This document shows positions 10,543-18,499 of a stretch of 51,610 nt of DNA, piece by piece (position 1 is the stretch's first letter; each line of letters starts with the position of its first letter). The stretch comes from Candidatus Caribbeanibacter nitroreducens. Lineage in GTDB: Bacteria; Gemmatimonadota; Gemmatimonadetes; Palauibacterales; Palauibacteraceae. Made by a program: the position numbers and the translations under genes. The stretch spans positions 1 to 51,610 of the forward strand of contig CANPVF010000134.1 of assembly GCA_947581645.1 (NCBI GenBank), given 5' to 3'. The notes under the pieces are model-generated. The model did not search any database. It saw only the letters and a program-made list of their open reading frames with translations, and was not told the origin of the DNA.

Positions 10543-11916
10543 ATGGACGATCGCACGAGCCCCCCGGCGGGTGATCCCGACGGAGGGGTGTACTTCCCGT
10601 ACCGGCGCGAGACACTGGACAACGGGCTGGAGGTGATCCTGCACGAGGATCGCTCCACGCCGGTGGTGGCCGTTCACCTCATGTACCACGTGGGGAGCAA
10701 GGACGAGCGGCCGGGCCGGACGGGCTTCGCGCACCTGTTCGAGCACCTGCTCTTCCAGGGCTCCGAGAACGTGCCCAAGGGGGAGCACTTCCGGCTCGTG
10801 CAGAACGCCGGCGGGACCCTGAACGGCTCCACCTGGTTCGACCGAACGAACTACTTCGAGATCCTCCCCTCGAACCAGCTGGACCTGGCCCTGTGGCTGG
10901 AGTCGGACCGCATGGGCCACTTCCTGCCGAGCATCACGCAGGAGAAGCTGGACAACCAGCGCGGCGTGGTGAAGAACGAGCGGCGGCAGGCGTACGAGAA
11001 CCGGCCCTACGGCCTGGCCTTCGAGGAGGCCCTGCACGCCGCCTTCGACGAGGGTCACCCCTACCGCCACCCCACCATCGGGTACATGGAGGACCTGGAC
11101 GCGGCGGACCTGGGGGACGTGCGGGACTTCTTCCGCGACTACTACGGCCCGAACAACGCCACGCTGGTCCTGGCCGGCGATTTCGACGCCGACGACGCCC
11201 TGGACCGGGTCGAGCGCTACTTCGGGCCCTTCGAGGCCCGGGAGACGCCGCCTCCGGTGGAGGTGCCGGAGGTGGAGGCCCCCGGCGAGCGTCGGGCGGA
11301 GCTCACCGACCAGGTGGCGGTTCCCCGGGTCTACCTGATGTACCACGCGCCGTCGTACCGCGACGACGAGTTCGAGGCGGCCGACGTGCTCACCAGCCTC
11401 CTGGCCGACGGCAAGAGCTCGCGCCTGCACCGGGAGCTGGTCTACGAGCGGCAGGTGGCCGCCGAGGCGCAGGCCTTCACCTGGCCCACCGAGGAGACCG
11501 GCATGGTGTGGGCCGTGGTCACGGCCCGTCCCGGGGTGAGCGCCGACCGGCTGGAGGAGGCCACCCGGTCGGTGCTGGACGAGGCCCGGGAGGAGGGCTT
11601 CTCCGAGGACGAGGCCGCGGGAGCCCGCCACCGGGCCGAGCGCTCCCTGGTGGGACAGCTCAACAGCGTGGGAGGACGCGCGGACGCCTTCGCGCACGCC
11701 GCCGTGCTCCGCGACGAGCCGGGTTACGTGAACGAGGTGTTCGAGCGCTACGACCGGGTGGGCCGGGAGGAGGTGGACCGGCTGGCCCGGGAGGTCCTGC
11801 GGCCGGAGCGGCTCACGGTCACCCGGGTCGTGCCCGAGTCGGACGAGGTGCCTGCCGACGACGAAGAGGTGGAGACGCCGGCCGTGGCCGGCCGGCCCGG
11901 AGGGAGCCAGGCATGA
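10543..11916 (+). CDS. M16 family zinc peptidase, catalytic subunit
   Basis: 457-aa M16 (pitrilysin/PqqL-like) peptidase. The inverted zinc motif HLFEH (H64, E67, H68) is intact, and the third ligand is probably E146 in KNERRQ. The second half has the usual M16 fold segments (YLMYHAPSY, LTSLLADGKSSRLHRELV). There is no signal peptide, so it is likely cytoplasmic, degrading peptides or processing a partner protein. The ATG at 10543 is preferred over an upstream in-frame start because the extra 31 residues are basic low-complexity sequence. Its stop overlaps the start of the next gene by four bases (ATGA), pointing to translational coupling with a second M16 subunit. Confidence 0.93.
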   Translation: MDDRTSPPAGDPDGGVYFPYRRETLDNGLEVILHEDRSTPVVAVHLMYHVGSKDERPGRTGFAHLFEHLLFQGSENVPKGEHFRLVQNAGGTLNGSTWFDRTNYFEILPSNQLDLALWLESDRMGHFLPSITQEKLDNQRGVVKNERRQAYENRPYGLAFEEALHAAFDEGHPYRHPTIGYMEDLDAADLGDVRDFFRDYYGPNNATLVLAGDFDADDALDRVERYFGPFEARETPPPVEVPEVEAPGERRAELTDQVAVPRVYLMYHAPSYRDDEFEAADVLTSLLADGKSSRLHRELVYERQVAAEAQAFTWPTEETGMVWAVVTARPGVSADRLEEATRSVLDEAREEGFSEDEAAGARHRAERSLVGQLNSVGGRADAFAHAAVLRDEPGYVNEVFERYDRVGREEVDRLAREVLRPERLTVTRVVPESDEVPADDEEVETPAVAGRPGGSQA

Positions 11917-13271
11917 GCAGCGAAGCGACCGTCGACCGGAGCCGTCCGCCCCGCCCGGAGACCCCCCGGGAGCTCGAGCTGCCGCCGGTGGAGCGGTTCC
12001 GGCTCTCCAGCGGCGTCCGGGTGTGGGTGCTGGAGCGGCCGAGGCTGCCCGAGGTCTCGGTGCGGCTGGCCATCGATGCCGGAGCCGCCTCCGAGGCCGC
12101 CGACCGGAGCGGCGTGGCCGAGCTCACCGGCCGGCTCCTGACCGAGGGCGCCGACGGCCGATCGGCCATGGAGGTGGCCGAGTGGCTGGACCGGCTCGGC
12201 GCCGGGTTCAGCGCCGGGGTCACGTACGACGCCGCCGTCGTCTCCATGCACCTGCTGGAGGACACCCTGGAGGAGTCGCTGGACTTCCTCCGGGCCGTGG
12301 TCCGCGACCCCGCCTTCGAGCCGGACGAGGTGGAGCGGATCCGGGACGAGCGGCTGGACGAGATCGAGCGCGACCGGGACGAGCCGGACACGGTGGCCGA
12401 GGAGACGCTCATCGCCTCCGTCTACGGCTCTCACCCCTACGGCCGGCCCTCCGACGGGCTGAAGCCCACCGTCGAGGCGCTGGACGCCGATGCCGTGCGC
12501 TCCTTCCACCGGCGCCGCTACGGCGCCGACGGCGCGGCGCTGGCCGTCTGCGGCGACGTGGACGCGCGCCGCGTCCGCCGCCTGCTGGAGGAGCGCTTCG
12601 GAGACTGGGGCCGCGGCGAGGGGGCGGAGGACCCGCCGGAGACGCCGGACCGCCCCGTGGCCGCCGGCGACACGGTGCTGGTGGACCGCCCCGGCAGCGC
12701 CCAGTCGGAGATCCGGATCGGCGGCGTGGGCGCGCCCCGGAGCACCGCGGACTACTTCCCGCTCAGGGTGATGAACGCCGTGCTCGGCGGGCTCTTCAAC
12801 TCCCGCGTCAACATGAACCTGCGGGAGGAGAAGGGGTGGACCTACGGCGCCCGCACCCTCTTCCGTCACCGGCGCGGGGCCGGGCCCTTCGTGGCCTCCG
12901 CCGCCGTGGAGACCGGCGTCACCGCCGACGCCCTCCGCGAGATGGAGGAGGAGATGCGCGGCATGTCGGAGCGCCCGCCGGAGGGCGACGAGCTGGAGCT
13001 CGCGAAGAACAACCTGACGCTCTCCCTCCCGCGGAAGTTCGAGACGCCGAGCCAGGTGAGCCGCCGGATGATCACCCAGCTCCTCTACGGCCTGGAGGAG
13101 GACTACTGGGAGCGGTACCGCGAGCGGGTGGAGGCCGTCACCCGGGACCAGGTGGCCGAGGTCGCCGAGCGGTACCTGGACCCGGACCGCATGGTGCGGG
13201 TGGCCGTCTCCGACGCGTCGGAGGTGCGGGAGGACCTGGAGGAGCTCGGCCAGCTCGAGCTCCGGGACTGA
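11913..13271 (+). CDS. M16 family peptidase-like protein, non-catalytic subunit
   Basis: 452-aa M16 homologue. Where the zinc motif should be it has SGVAELTGRLL, so the HxxEH site is lost. It keeps the C-terminal substrate-binding signature NMNLREEKGWTYGARTLF, with the Arg-Tyr pair that completes the active site of heterodimeric M16 enzymes (as in mitochondrial processing peptidase and bacterial two-gene M16 pairs). It overlaps the catalytic gene by four bases, so a heterodimer made in equal amounts is the natural reading. Confidence 0.92.
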   Translation: MSSEATVDRSRPPRPETPRELELPPVERFRLSSGVRVWVLERPRLPEVSVRLAIDAGAASEAADRSGVAELTGRLLTEGADGRSAMEVAEWLDRLGAGFSAGVTYDAAVVSMHLLEDTLEESLDFLRAVVRDPAFEPDEVERIRDERLDEIERDRDEPDTVAEETLIASVYGSHPYGRPSDGLKPTVEALDADAVRSFHRRRYGADGAALAVCGDVDARRVRRLLEERFGDWGRGEGAEDPPETPDRPVAAGDTVLVDRPGSAQSEIRIGGVGAPRSTADYFPLRVMNAVLGGLFNSRVNMNLREEKGWTYGARTLFRHRRGAGPFVASAAVETGVTADALREMEEEMRGMSERPPEGDELELAKNNLTLSLPRKFETPSQVSRRMITQLLYGLEEDYWERYRERVEAVTRDQVAEVAERYLDPDRMVRVAVSDASEVREDLEELGQLELRD

Positions 13272-13290
13272 GCGGGACGCGGGGCCCGCG

Positions 13291-13875
13291 GTGACCCGGA
13301 TCGAGGGGCGGGAGATCTACGACGGAGACGTCGTCCACCTGGAGGTCGACCGCGTACGCTTCCCCGACGGATCCGAGGGGGAGCTGGAGATCGTCCGCCA
13401 TCCCGGCGGCGCCGCCGTCGTCCCCCTCCGGCAGCCGGACGGCGAGGCCGGCGCCGAGCCCTCCGTCCTCCTGCTGCGGCAGTACCGCTACGCCGCCGGC
13501 GGCCACATCTGGGAGGTCCCGGCGGGCAAGCTCTCCGACGGGGAGGACCCGGAGGCCTGCGCGCTGAGGGAGCTGGAGGAGGAGGCCGGCGTCCGCGCCG
13601 GAAGCCTCCGGAGGCTCACCTCCATCCTCACCACGCCGGGGTTCTGCGACGAGCGGCTCCACCTGTTCCTGGCCACGGAGCTGGAGGACGTGCCCACCGA
13701 CCACGAGGACAGCGAGTTCATCGAGCGGCGCGAGGTGCCCGTCTCCCGGGCCCTGGAGATGGTGGAGTCCGGCGGCATCGAGGACGCGAAGAGCGTGGCG
13801 GCCCTCCTCTACGCCGCCCGGTTCACCGACGCGCTCGAAGCCGGTGTCGGAGCCGATCGGGACCGTTCGGGCTAG
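13291..13875 (+). CDS. Nudix hydrolase, ADP-ribose pyrophosphatase-like
   Basis: 194 aa from a GTG start. The Nudix box is complete: G79, E85, then RELEEEAGV (R93, E94, E97, E98, G100). The surrounding pattern (VLLLRQYRY before, WEVPAGKL at the box, TPGFCDERLHLFLA after) matches the NudF/ADP-ribose pyrophosphatase branch, which splits ADP-ribose into AMP and ribose 5-phosphate. Sugar-nucleotide hydrolase activity in general is secure; the exact substrate is an inference. It begins 20 bases after the M16 pair and may share their message. Confidence 0.9.
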   Translation: MTRIEGREIYDGDVVHLEVDRVRFPDGSEGELEIVRHPGGAAVVPLRQPDGEAGAEPSVLLLRQYRYAAGGHIWEVPAGKLSDGEDPEACALRELEEEAGVRAGSLRRLTSILTTPGFCDERLHLFLATELEDVPTDHEDSEFIERREVPVSRALEMVESGGIEDAKSVAALLYAARFTDALEAGVGADRDRSG

Positions 13876-13971
13876 ACGGGAATACCCTTTCTCCGGAGAC
13901 ATCGCACATCGTCGTCCGTCGGCACACGGCTGGTTCCGCCGACCGGGCGACCGCTTCCTCCACTCACCGGG

Positions 13972-14658
13972 ATGGTCGCCATGAACAGGATCGAGATCCG
14001 GCGCGTCGGAGTCCTCACGGTCGCCCTGGCCGTCGGGTTGCTGTCGGGATGCAGTGACGGAACGGGCCCCGATGCGGACCTGACCCGGGAGCAGGCGGAG
14101 AAGATCGCCCAGGCCGCCTCGCAGAACGCCTACCAGCAGGACTTCACCGCCGCGGGGAGCGCGGCGGTCCAGCCGACGCCGCTGAGCCTGAACCTGTCCG
14201 GGGGCATCTCTGCCGACACGACGCTCCAGTACGAGGCGTCCGGCGACGGGCCCTGCCGGGGAGGCGGCACCGCCGCCTGGTCGGTGGAGGTGGACGCCTT
14301 CCGCAGCGAGGCCCGTGACTCGGTCACCATCGACGGGACGCTCGAGTACGACGCCTGCACGTCCACCGTGGACAGCTCCACGGTGACGCTCACGTCGGTG
14401 GACGATTCCGCGTTCGCCTACAGCGGGCTGTGGCTGCGGTCGACGGCCGACTCCACGATTCAGTGGTCCAGCGACCTGACCGGCAGCGTCGAGTGGGCTC
14501 TCGACGGGGAGAGCGGCACGTGCAGCCTCGACCTGGCCACCGACATCACGGTGACCGGCGTGGGGGATCCGTCCGCGGGCAGCGTGGACGCCACCACCGG
14601 CGGACGCGTCTGTGACCACACGGTGGAGCGGAGCTTCAGCCTGGAGGCCGGCTCGTAG
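13972..14658 (+). CDS. Predicted lipoprotein of unknown function
   Basis: 228 aa with a clear lipoprotein signal: a basic start (MNRIEIRR), a hydrophobic core, and the lipobox LLSGC followed by SDGTGP. The mature part is Thr/Ser/Asp-rich with repeated beta-strand-like segments (AWSVEVDAF, SVTIDGTLEYDA, TVTLTSVDDSAFAYSG) and four cysteines that could form disulfides. I do not recognise a family. Translation may begin at the ATG at 13972 or at a second in-frame ATG at 13981. It is probably monocistronic: a strong hairpin follows at about 14693. Confidence 0.75.
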   Translation: MVAMNRIEIRRVGVLTVALAVGLLSGCSDGTGPDADLTREQAEKIAQAASQNAYQQDFTAAGSAAVQPTPLSLNLSGGISADTTLQYEASGDGPCRGGGTAAWSVEVDAFRSEARDSVTIDGTLEYDACTSTVDSSTVTLTSVDDSAFAYSGLWLRSTADSTIQWSSDLTGSVEWALDGESGTCSLDLATDITVTGVGDPSAGSVDATTGGRVCDHTVERSFSLEAGS

Positions 14659-14692
14659 ACCGCGAGGCTGTCCCGCAGGATCCACATACCGC

Positions 14693-14730
14693 GTGGCGCG
14701 GCCGGCAGGAGGCCGCGGCACGCATTTCTT
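14693..14730 (+). terminator. Rho-independent-type terminator after the lipoprotein gene
   Basis: GCGGCC (14698-14703) pairs with GGCCGC (14711-14716), extended outward with one mismatch to GTG/CAC, and is followed by ATTTCTT. It lies 35 bases after the stop. The 377-base gap to 15036 also has a 7-pair hairpin (ACGGCCC/GGGCCGT, 14824-14846) and the candidate ECF promoter below. I see no gene in it; an in-frame upward extension of the sigma factor is arginine-rich and not protein-like. Confidence 0.5.
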
Positions 14731-14950
14731 CCGGGTCTTCCCCTCTCCACCCCCTCCTCACCCCTCGCCCGCCCCGTCCGGGGCGCACGGCACCCGCCTT
14801 GCGACAACAGAGTGCAAAGCCGAACGGCCCGTCTCGACGGGGCCGTACGCGAAAGCGAGGACCCCGTTTCTCGATTCGGCGGACAACGCTGAGGCGCACT
14901 CGAACGTCTCACACAACGAGAGGCGGCCACGAAAGCGGCTCCCGGCGGGC

Positions 14951-14977
14951 GGGAACTCCGGCCGGGGCCCGGATGTT
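14951..14977 (+). promoter_or_regulatory. Candidate ECF-type promoter of the sigma factor gene
   Basis: GGGAAC (14951-14956) and GTT (14975-14977) are 18 bases apart, which is the layout used by SigR/SigE/RpoE-type ECF sigma factors (GGAAC, about 18 bases, GTT). It lies about 60 bases before the sigma start codon and would make the gene autoregulated. The match is short, so chance occurrence is possible. Confidence 0.4.
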
Positions 14978-15035
14978 CACAGGACGCCGCACGAGTCCCG
15001 ATGCACGGGGCCGGCGGACACTGGAGGTGATTGCG

Positions 15036-15668
15036 ATGGCCGAGGCCATCGACCTGAACGCACAGCGCGAGGAGCGGGGGCGGGTCGACTGGGAGGAGCT
15101 CGACGACGCACAGCTCGTCGAGCGCTACCTGGAGGGGAGCGAGCGCGCTTTCCACCAGCTCACCGAGCGATACCACGACCGGCTCCTGAACTTCATCTAC
15201 CGCACGGTCGGAGACCGGGACCGCTCGGAGGACCTGGTCCAGGAGACCTTCGTGCGCGTGTACCGGCACCTCCACCGCTTCGACCCGGACAAGAAGTTCT
15301 CCACCTGGATCTACACGATCGCCAGCAACCTGGCGAAGAACGAGCTCCGGAACCGGTCGCGGAACCCGCTGGTGCTCTTCCAGGCCATCAAGAAGAACTG
15401 GGACGACGACCACCGTCCGCTGCAGTGGGAGGACGAGTCCTACTCGCCGGACGACCTCTACAAGAAGCGCTTCCTGCGGGAGACCGTGGAGGAGGCCGTG
15501 GAGGAGCTGCCGGAGCATCACCGGGTCGTCTTCGTCCTCCGGGAGATGGAGGGGAAGACCTACGAGGAGATCTCGGAGATCACCGGCGTGACGCTGGGGA
15601 CGGTCAAGTCCCGGCTGAACCGGGCCCGGAACAAGTTCGCCGAGATCATCGCCCCGATGCTCGAGTAG
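15036..15668 (+). CDS. ECF-family RNA polymerase sigma factor (RpoE-like)
   Basis: 210-aa extracytoplasmic-function sigma factor. Region 2 is clear (FHQLTERYHDRLLNFIYRTV, then DLVQETFVRVYRHLHRF and STWIYTIASNLAKNELR). Region 4 has the helix-turn-helix KTYEEISEITGVTLGTVKSR near the C-terminus. The ATG at 15036 follows a strong GGAGGTGA ribosome site, so longer in-frame readings are not used. A zinc-finger anti-sigma-type gene follows at 15833. A candidate ECF promoter at 14951 suggests self-activation. What stress it answers is not shown by the sequence. Confidence 0.95.
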   Translation: MAEAIDLNAQREERGRVDWEELDDAQLVERYLEGSERAFHQLTERYHDRLLNFIYRTVGDRDRSEDLVQETFVRVYRHLHRFDPDKKFSTWIYTIASNLAKNELRNRSRNPLVLFQAIKKNWDDDHRPLQWEDESYSPDDLYKKRFLRETVEEAVEELPEHHRVVFVLREMEGKTYEEISEITGVTLGTVKSRLNRARNKFAEIIAPMLE

Positions 15669-15717
15669 GCGGCTCCGGGGAAAACGACGGACGAAGGGCC
15701 CGCGACGGGCCGAACAG

Positions 15718-15742
15718 GGGGGCGGCCGAACAGGCCGCCCCC
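15718..15742 (+). terminator. Strong hairpin between sigma and anti-sigma genes
   Basis: GGGGGCGGCC-GAACA-GGCCGCCCCC is a perfect ten-pair stem with a five-base loop, starting about 50 bases after the sigma stop and followed by TTCGGCGTTC. It should end or weaken transcription from the sigma gene into its presumed partner. Confidence 0.6.
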
Positions 15743-15757
15743 TTCGGCGTTCGGGCA

Positions 15758-15785
15758 GGAACTCGATCGGGCGAATAGCGTAGTA
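15758..15785 (+). promoter_or_regulatory. Candidate ECF-type promoter of the anti-sigma gene
   Basis: GGAAC (15758-15762) followed after 16 bases by CGTA (15779-15782) fits general ECF promoter spacing and shares the heptamer GGAACTC with the candidate before the sigma gene. It lies between the hairpin and the anti-sigma start, giving that gene its own signal. Evidence is pattern-only. Confidence 0.35.
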
Positions 15786-15832
15786 TCCGCCGCCTGGACG
15801 GACGTCACCTCGTTTCCGGAGTGTACGGTGGT

Positions 15833-16417
15833 ATGAACTGCGAGGAGTTTCACGAACGGTACTCCGAGTACCGGGACGAGCGCACCGCCGCCGACGGGCT
15901 GCGGGAATTCGAGCGCCACCTGGAGGAATGTGAGGCCTGTGCCCGGTATCACCGGGTCATCTGCCGTGGCGTCGAGGTCTTCCGCGACCTTCCCTCCCCC
16001 TCCCCCTCTCCCGACTTCTACGACCGCCTGAAGCACCGCATCTATCACCTCGAGGACGGCATCCCCGGGGCCGGTTCCTGGCCCACCGGGAGCGCGGCCG
16101 TGCTGGCCGTGGCCGCCGCCGGTCTCCTGGCCCTGGCATGGGTCCCCTTCGTGAGCCAGGTGCCGGTCGAGGTGCAGCTGCAGCCGGTCTCCGTCGAGAG
16201 GCCGGACGCGGCGGTCGAGAGGAGCGCGGAGCGTGAGACGCCCTCGCTCTTCCAGTCCGGCCCCTTCCTCACCCCCTCCCGTTCCGGGGACCGGAGCTGG
16301 CGGTCCGACGGCGACCGGCAGGGGAGCTCGCTCCTCTGGCGCGACGAGGGTTCGTCGTCCATGGGAGTCTCCACCCTCGGGAGCGGGTCGGCGGGCCTCT
16401 CGCGCGGACTCCGGTAG
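15833..16417 (+). CDS. Zinc-finger (zf-HC2) anti-sigma factor, membrane-spanning
   Basis: About 194 aa. The N-terminal domain has the anti-sigma zinc motif H29-x3-C33-x2-C36 (ERHLEECEACARYH), which binds the cognate sigma factor in the cytoplasm. One transmembrane helix follows (about residues 87-107, SAAVLAVAAAGLLALAWVPFV). The remaining Ser/Arg/Asp-rich tail would be periplasmic and has no recognised fold. The neighbouring ECF sigma gene is the obvious partner. The ATG at 15833 is preferred over a GTG four codons earlier. Proteolysis of the membrane part is the usual release route in this family, though nothing here shows which protease. Confidence 0.88.
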   Translation: MNCEEFHERYSEYRDERTAADGLREFERHLEECEACARYHRVICRGVEVFRDLPSPSPSPDFYDRLKHRIYHLEDGIPGAGSWPTGSAAVLAVAAAGLLALAWVPFVSQVPVEVQLQPVSVERPDAAVERSAERETPSLFQSGPFLTPSRSGDRSWRSDGDRQGSSLLWRDEGSSSMGVSTLGSGSAGLSRGLR

Positions 16418-16495
16418 CGCTCCTCCCGCGATCGTGACGGAGAGCCCCGCCCGCCGGGCGTCGCCGCCGACGGCCGCGGGTGCCGCGGGAGCACC

Positions 16496-17518
16496 ATGGC
16501 TCTGAGCGCCGACGCCGAGCTGGACCGGGTCGTCCGGGAGGGGGACCTCGACGGCGCCTTCTTCCTGCACGGCGAAGACGAGCGTCTCCGGGACGACGCG
16601 GCCAAGCGTCTGATGGAGGCCGCCGTGGAGGACGGGACCCGCGACTTCAACCTGGACCGGTTCGACGGCGACGACGTCGAACCCGCCGACCTCTCGTCGG
16701 CCCTCTCCACGCCGCCCATGATGGCCGACCGGCGCGTGGTGGTGCTCTTCGGCGCCGAGGAGCTGACCCCCACCGGCCGGGGCGTGGTCGAGGACACGGT
16801 CTCCGACCTCCCCCGCGGGCTCACCTTCATCGTCACGGCGCGGATCCCCGACGGCTCCAGCGCGTCGCTGTACAGCACGCTGAAGGAGCACGCCCGGAGC
16901 TTCGGGTGGTCGGCTCCGAAGGAGGAGGAGATTCCCGGCTGGCTCATGGAGCGGGCCGAGGAGGAGTACGGCTACTCCCTCACCCGGGAGGCGGCCCGGG
17001 CGCTGGCGGCGGCCGTGGGGGACGACCTGTCGCTGCTGGACGCCGAGCTGGAGAAGCTCGGCGGCGCCGCCGACGGCGGCGAGGTGGACCGGGAGGACGT
17101 CCGCCAGCTGGTGCCCAACGTCCGGCCGGTGGACCGCTGGGACTGGCTCGACCGGGTGGCGGGGCGGGAGTACGGCTCCGCGCTGGAGGACCTGCCGACG
17201 CTCCTCCAGGAGCCCTCGGAGTCCGCCGTGGGCCTGCTCATCGGGATGATCGAGCAGCACCTGTACATCGGCCTGGCGCTGGAGGGCGGGCGCCGGGAGG
17301 TGTCCGACGCCCTGGTGTCGGCGGGCAAGCCGTATCTGAAGTGGAAGGCCAGGATCTACGACCGGCAGTCCAGGCGGTGGTCCCGGGGCCAGCTCCGGCG
17401 GGCCGTGTCGCTGATGCGCCGCGCCGACCGCCACGCCAAGTCCGGGATCGGCGACCGGGCGGTCCTGCAGGAGCTCCTGGGCGAGCTCCGGACGCTGAAG
17501 CGGCAGGGGTCGACGTGA
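16496..17518 (+). CDS. holA: DNA polymerase III delta subunit
   Basis: 340-aa clamp-loader delta subunit, which opens the sliding clamp at primed sites. The order is typical: an N-terminal mini-AAA domain (GAFFLHGEDERLRDDAAKRL, then DFNLDRFDG, MMADRRVVVLFGAEEL), a middle domain (LTREAARALAAAVGDDLSLLDAELEKL) and the C-terminal collar (ALEDLPTLLQEPSESAVGLL). As is normal for delta there is no working Walker A site. GGGAG lies four bases before the ATG. Its stop overlaps the GTG of the next gene (GTGA), so the SPOR protein is co-translated. Confidence 0.92.
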   Translation: MALSADAELDRVVREGDLDGAFFLHGEDERLRDDAAKRLMEAAVEDGTRDFNLDRFDGDDVEPADLSSALSTPPMMADRRVVVLFGAEELTPTGRGVVEDTVSDLPRGLTFIVTARIPDGSSASLYSTLKEHARSFGWSAPKEEEIPGWLMERAEEEYGYSLTREAARALAAAVGDDLSLLDAELEKLGGAADGGEVDREDVRQLVPNVRPVDRWDWLDRVAGREYGSALEDLPTLLQEPSESAVGLLIGMIEQHLYIGLALEGGRREVSDALVSAGKPYLKWKARIYDRQSRRWSRGQLRRAVSLMRRADRHAKSGIGDRAVLQELLGELRTLKRQGST

Positions 17519-18465
17519 GCGCGGGGGCCCGTCGGCGGCGTCACCGGCGTCCCGCGCCGCGCTCCGTCCGGGCCGCCGCGGCGGTGCTCCTGGCGGCTGC
17601 CGCCGTCCTCCTGGTTCCCGCGGGTGCCCTCGCCCAGGATCCGCCGGCCCTGGACGCCATCGAGGCCGCGGCCGACTCCGGGTACACCGACAGCGCCCGG
17701 GCCATGCTGGATCGGTGGCGCGAGGCCCGGGAGGGGGACGCGTCGCCGGAGCAGCGGACCCGGGCGAGCTTCCTCCGCGCCCGCCTGACCCGGGACGCCG
17801 ACTCCGCCGCCAGCCGCTACCTGCGCGTCGCCGTCGACGGCGGTCCCGGGTACGGCGACCGGGCGTGGCTCCGGCTGGCCCAGCTCCGGCTGGCCGCCGG
17901 CGAGCCGGGCCGGGCGCTCCAGGTCCTGGACCGGCTCCGCTCCGACTACCCGACCACGGGCCTCACGGCGGAGTCCTGGCTGTGGACCGGACACGCCCGC
18001 CGGGCGTCCGGACAGGGCGAGGAGGCGTGCGCGGCGTGGCGGAGGGCCGTGGAGACCGCCGGCCCCGACGGGGCGCCGGTCCGCCGCAGGGCGCGGGCGG
18101 CCCTGGACGGATGCGGCTCCGCGGCGGCGGCCGAGGATTCCGACCGGGCCGAGGGGGCGGACGAGGCCGGGGACGCGGAAGCCGATCCCGCGCCGGAGGG
18201 AGCCCCCGCCGACACCGCCGCTCGCCGCTCCGGCTGGGTGGTCCAGCTCGGGGCCTTTCGCCACCGGTCGGGGGCGGAGAAGTTGAGGCGCACCGTGGGG
18301 GAGAGGGTCCCCGACGTGGAGCTGGTGATCGTGCCGCCCGGCGCCGACGAGAAGCTCCACCGGGTCCAGACCTTCCCCCCCGGCGACCGGGCCTCCGCCC
18401 GGAGCCTCGCCGAGGATCTCGAGTCCCGGCAGATCTCCGCCATCGTCGTCCGCACGCGTCCATGA
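17515..18465 (+). CDS. TPR-like secreted protein with SPOR domain
   Basis: 316 aa from a GTG that overlaps the holA stop. It has a basic N-terminus and a hydrophobic signal (AAAAVLLAAAAVLLVPAGALAQ). The middle (about residues 45-200) has TPR-like helical pairs (RLAAGEPGRALQVLDRL, WLWTGHARRASGQGEEACAAW). The C-terminal ~75 residues (WVVQLGAFRHRSGAEKLRRT to AIVVRTRP) are a SPOR domain, which binds denuded peptidoglycan at septa. It is probably a periplasmic cell-wall or division-associated protein. An acidic, Ala-rich linker joins the two parts. Confidence 0.82.
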   Translation: MSAGARRRRHRRPAPRSVRAAAAVLLAAAAVLLVPAGALAQDPPALDAIEAAADSGYTDSARAMLDRWREAREGDASPEQRTRASFLRARLTRDADSAASRYLRVAVDGGPGYGDRAWLRLAQLRLAAGEPGRALQVLDRLRSDYPTTGLTAESWLWTGHARRASGQGEEACAAWRRAVETAGPDGAPVRRRARAALDGCGSAAAAEDSDRAEGADEAGDAEADPAPEGAPADTAARRSGWVVQLGAFRHRSGAEKLRRTVGERVPDVELVIVPPGADEKLHRVQTFPPGDRASARSLAEDLESRQISAIVVRTRP

Positions 18466-18499
18466 CCCGTTCACGACCGACCCCACCACGACCGACTCC

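Noticed and set aside
14799-15035. N-terminal extension of the sigma factor
   Set aside because: The upstream in-frame sequence is extremely arginine-rich and not conserved-looking, and the ATG at 15036 has a textbook ribosome site.
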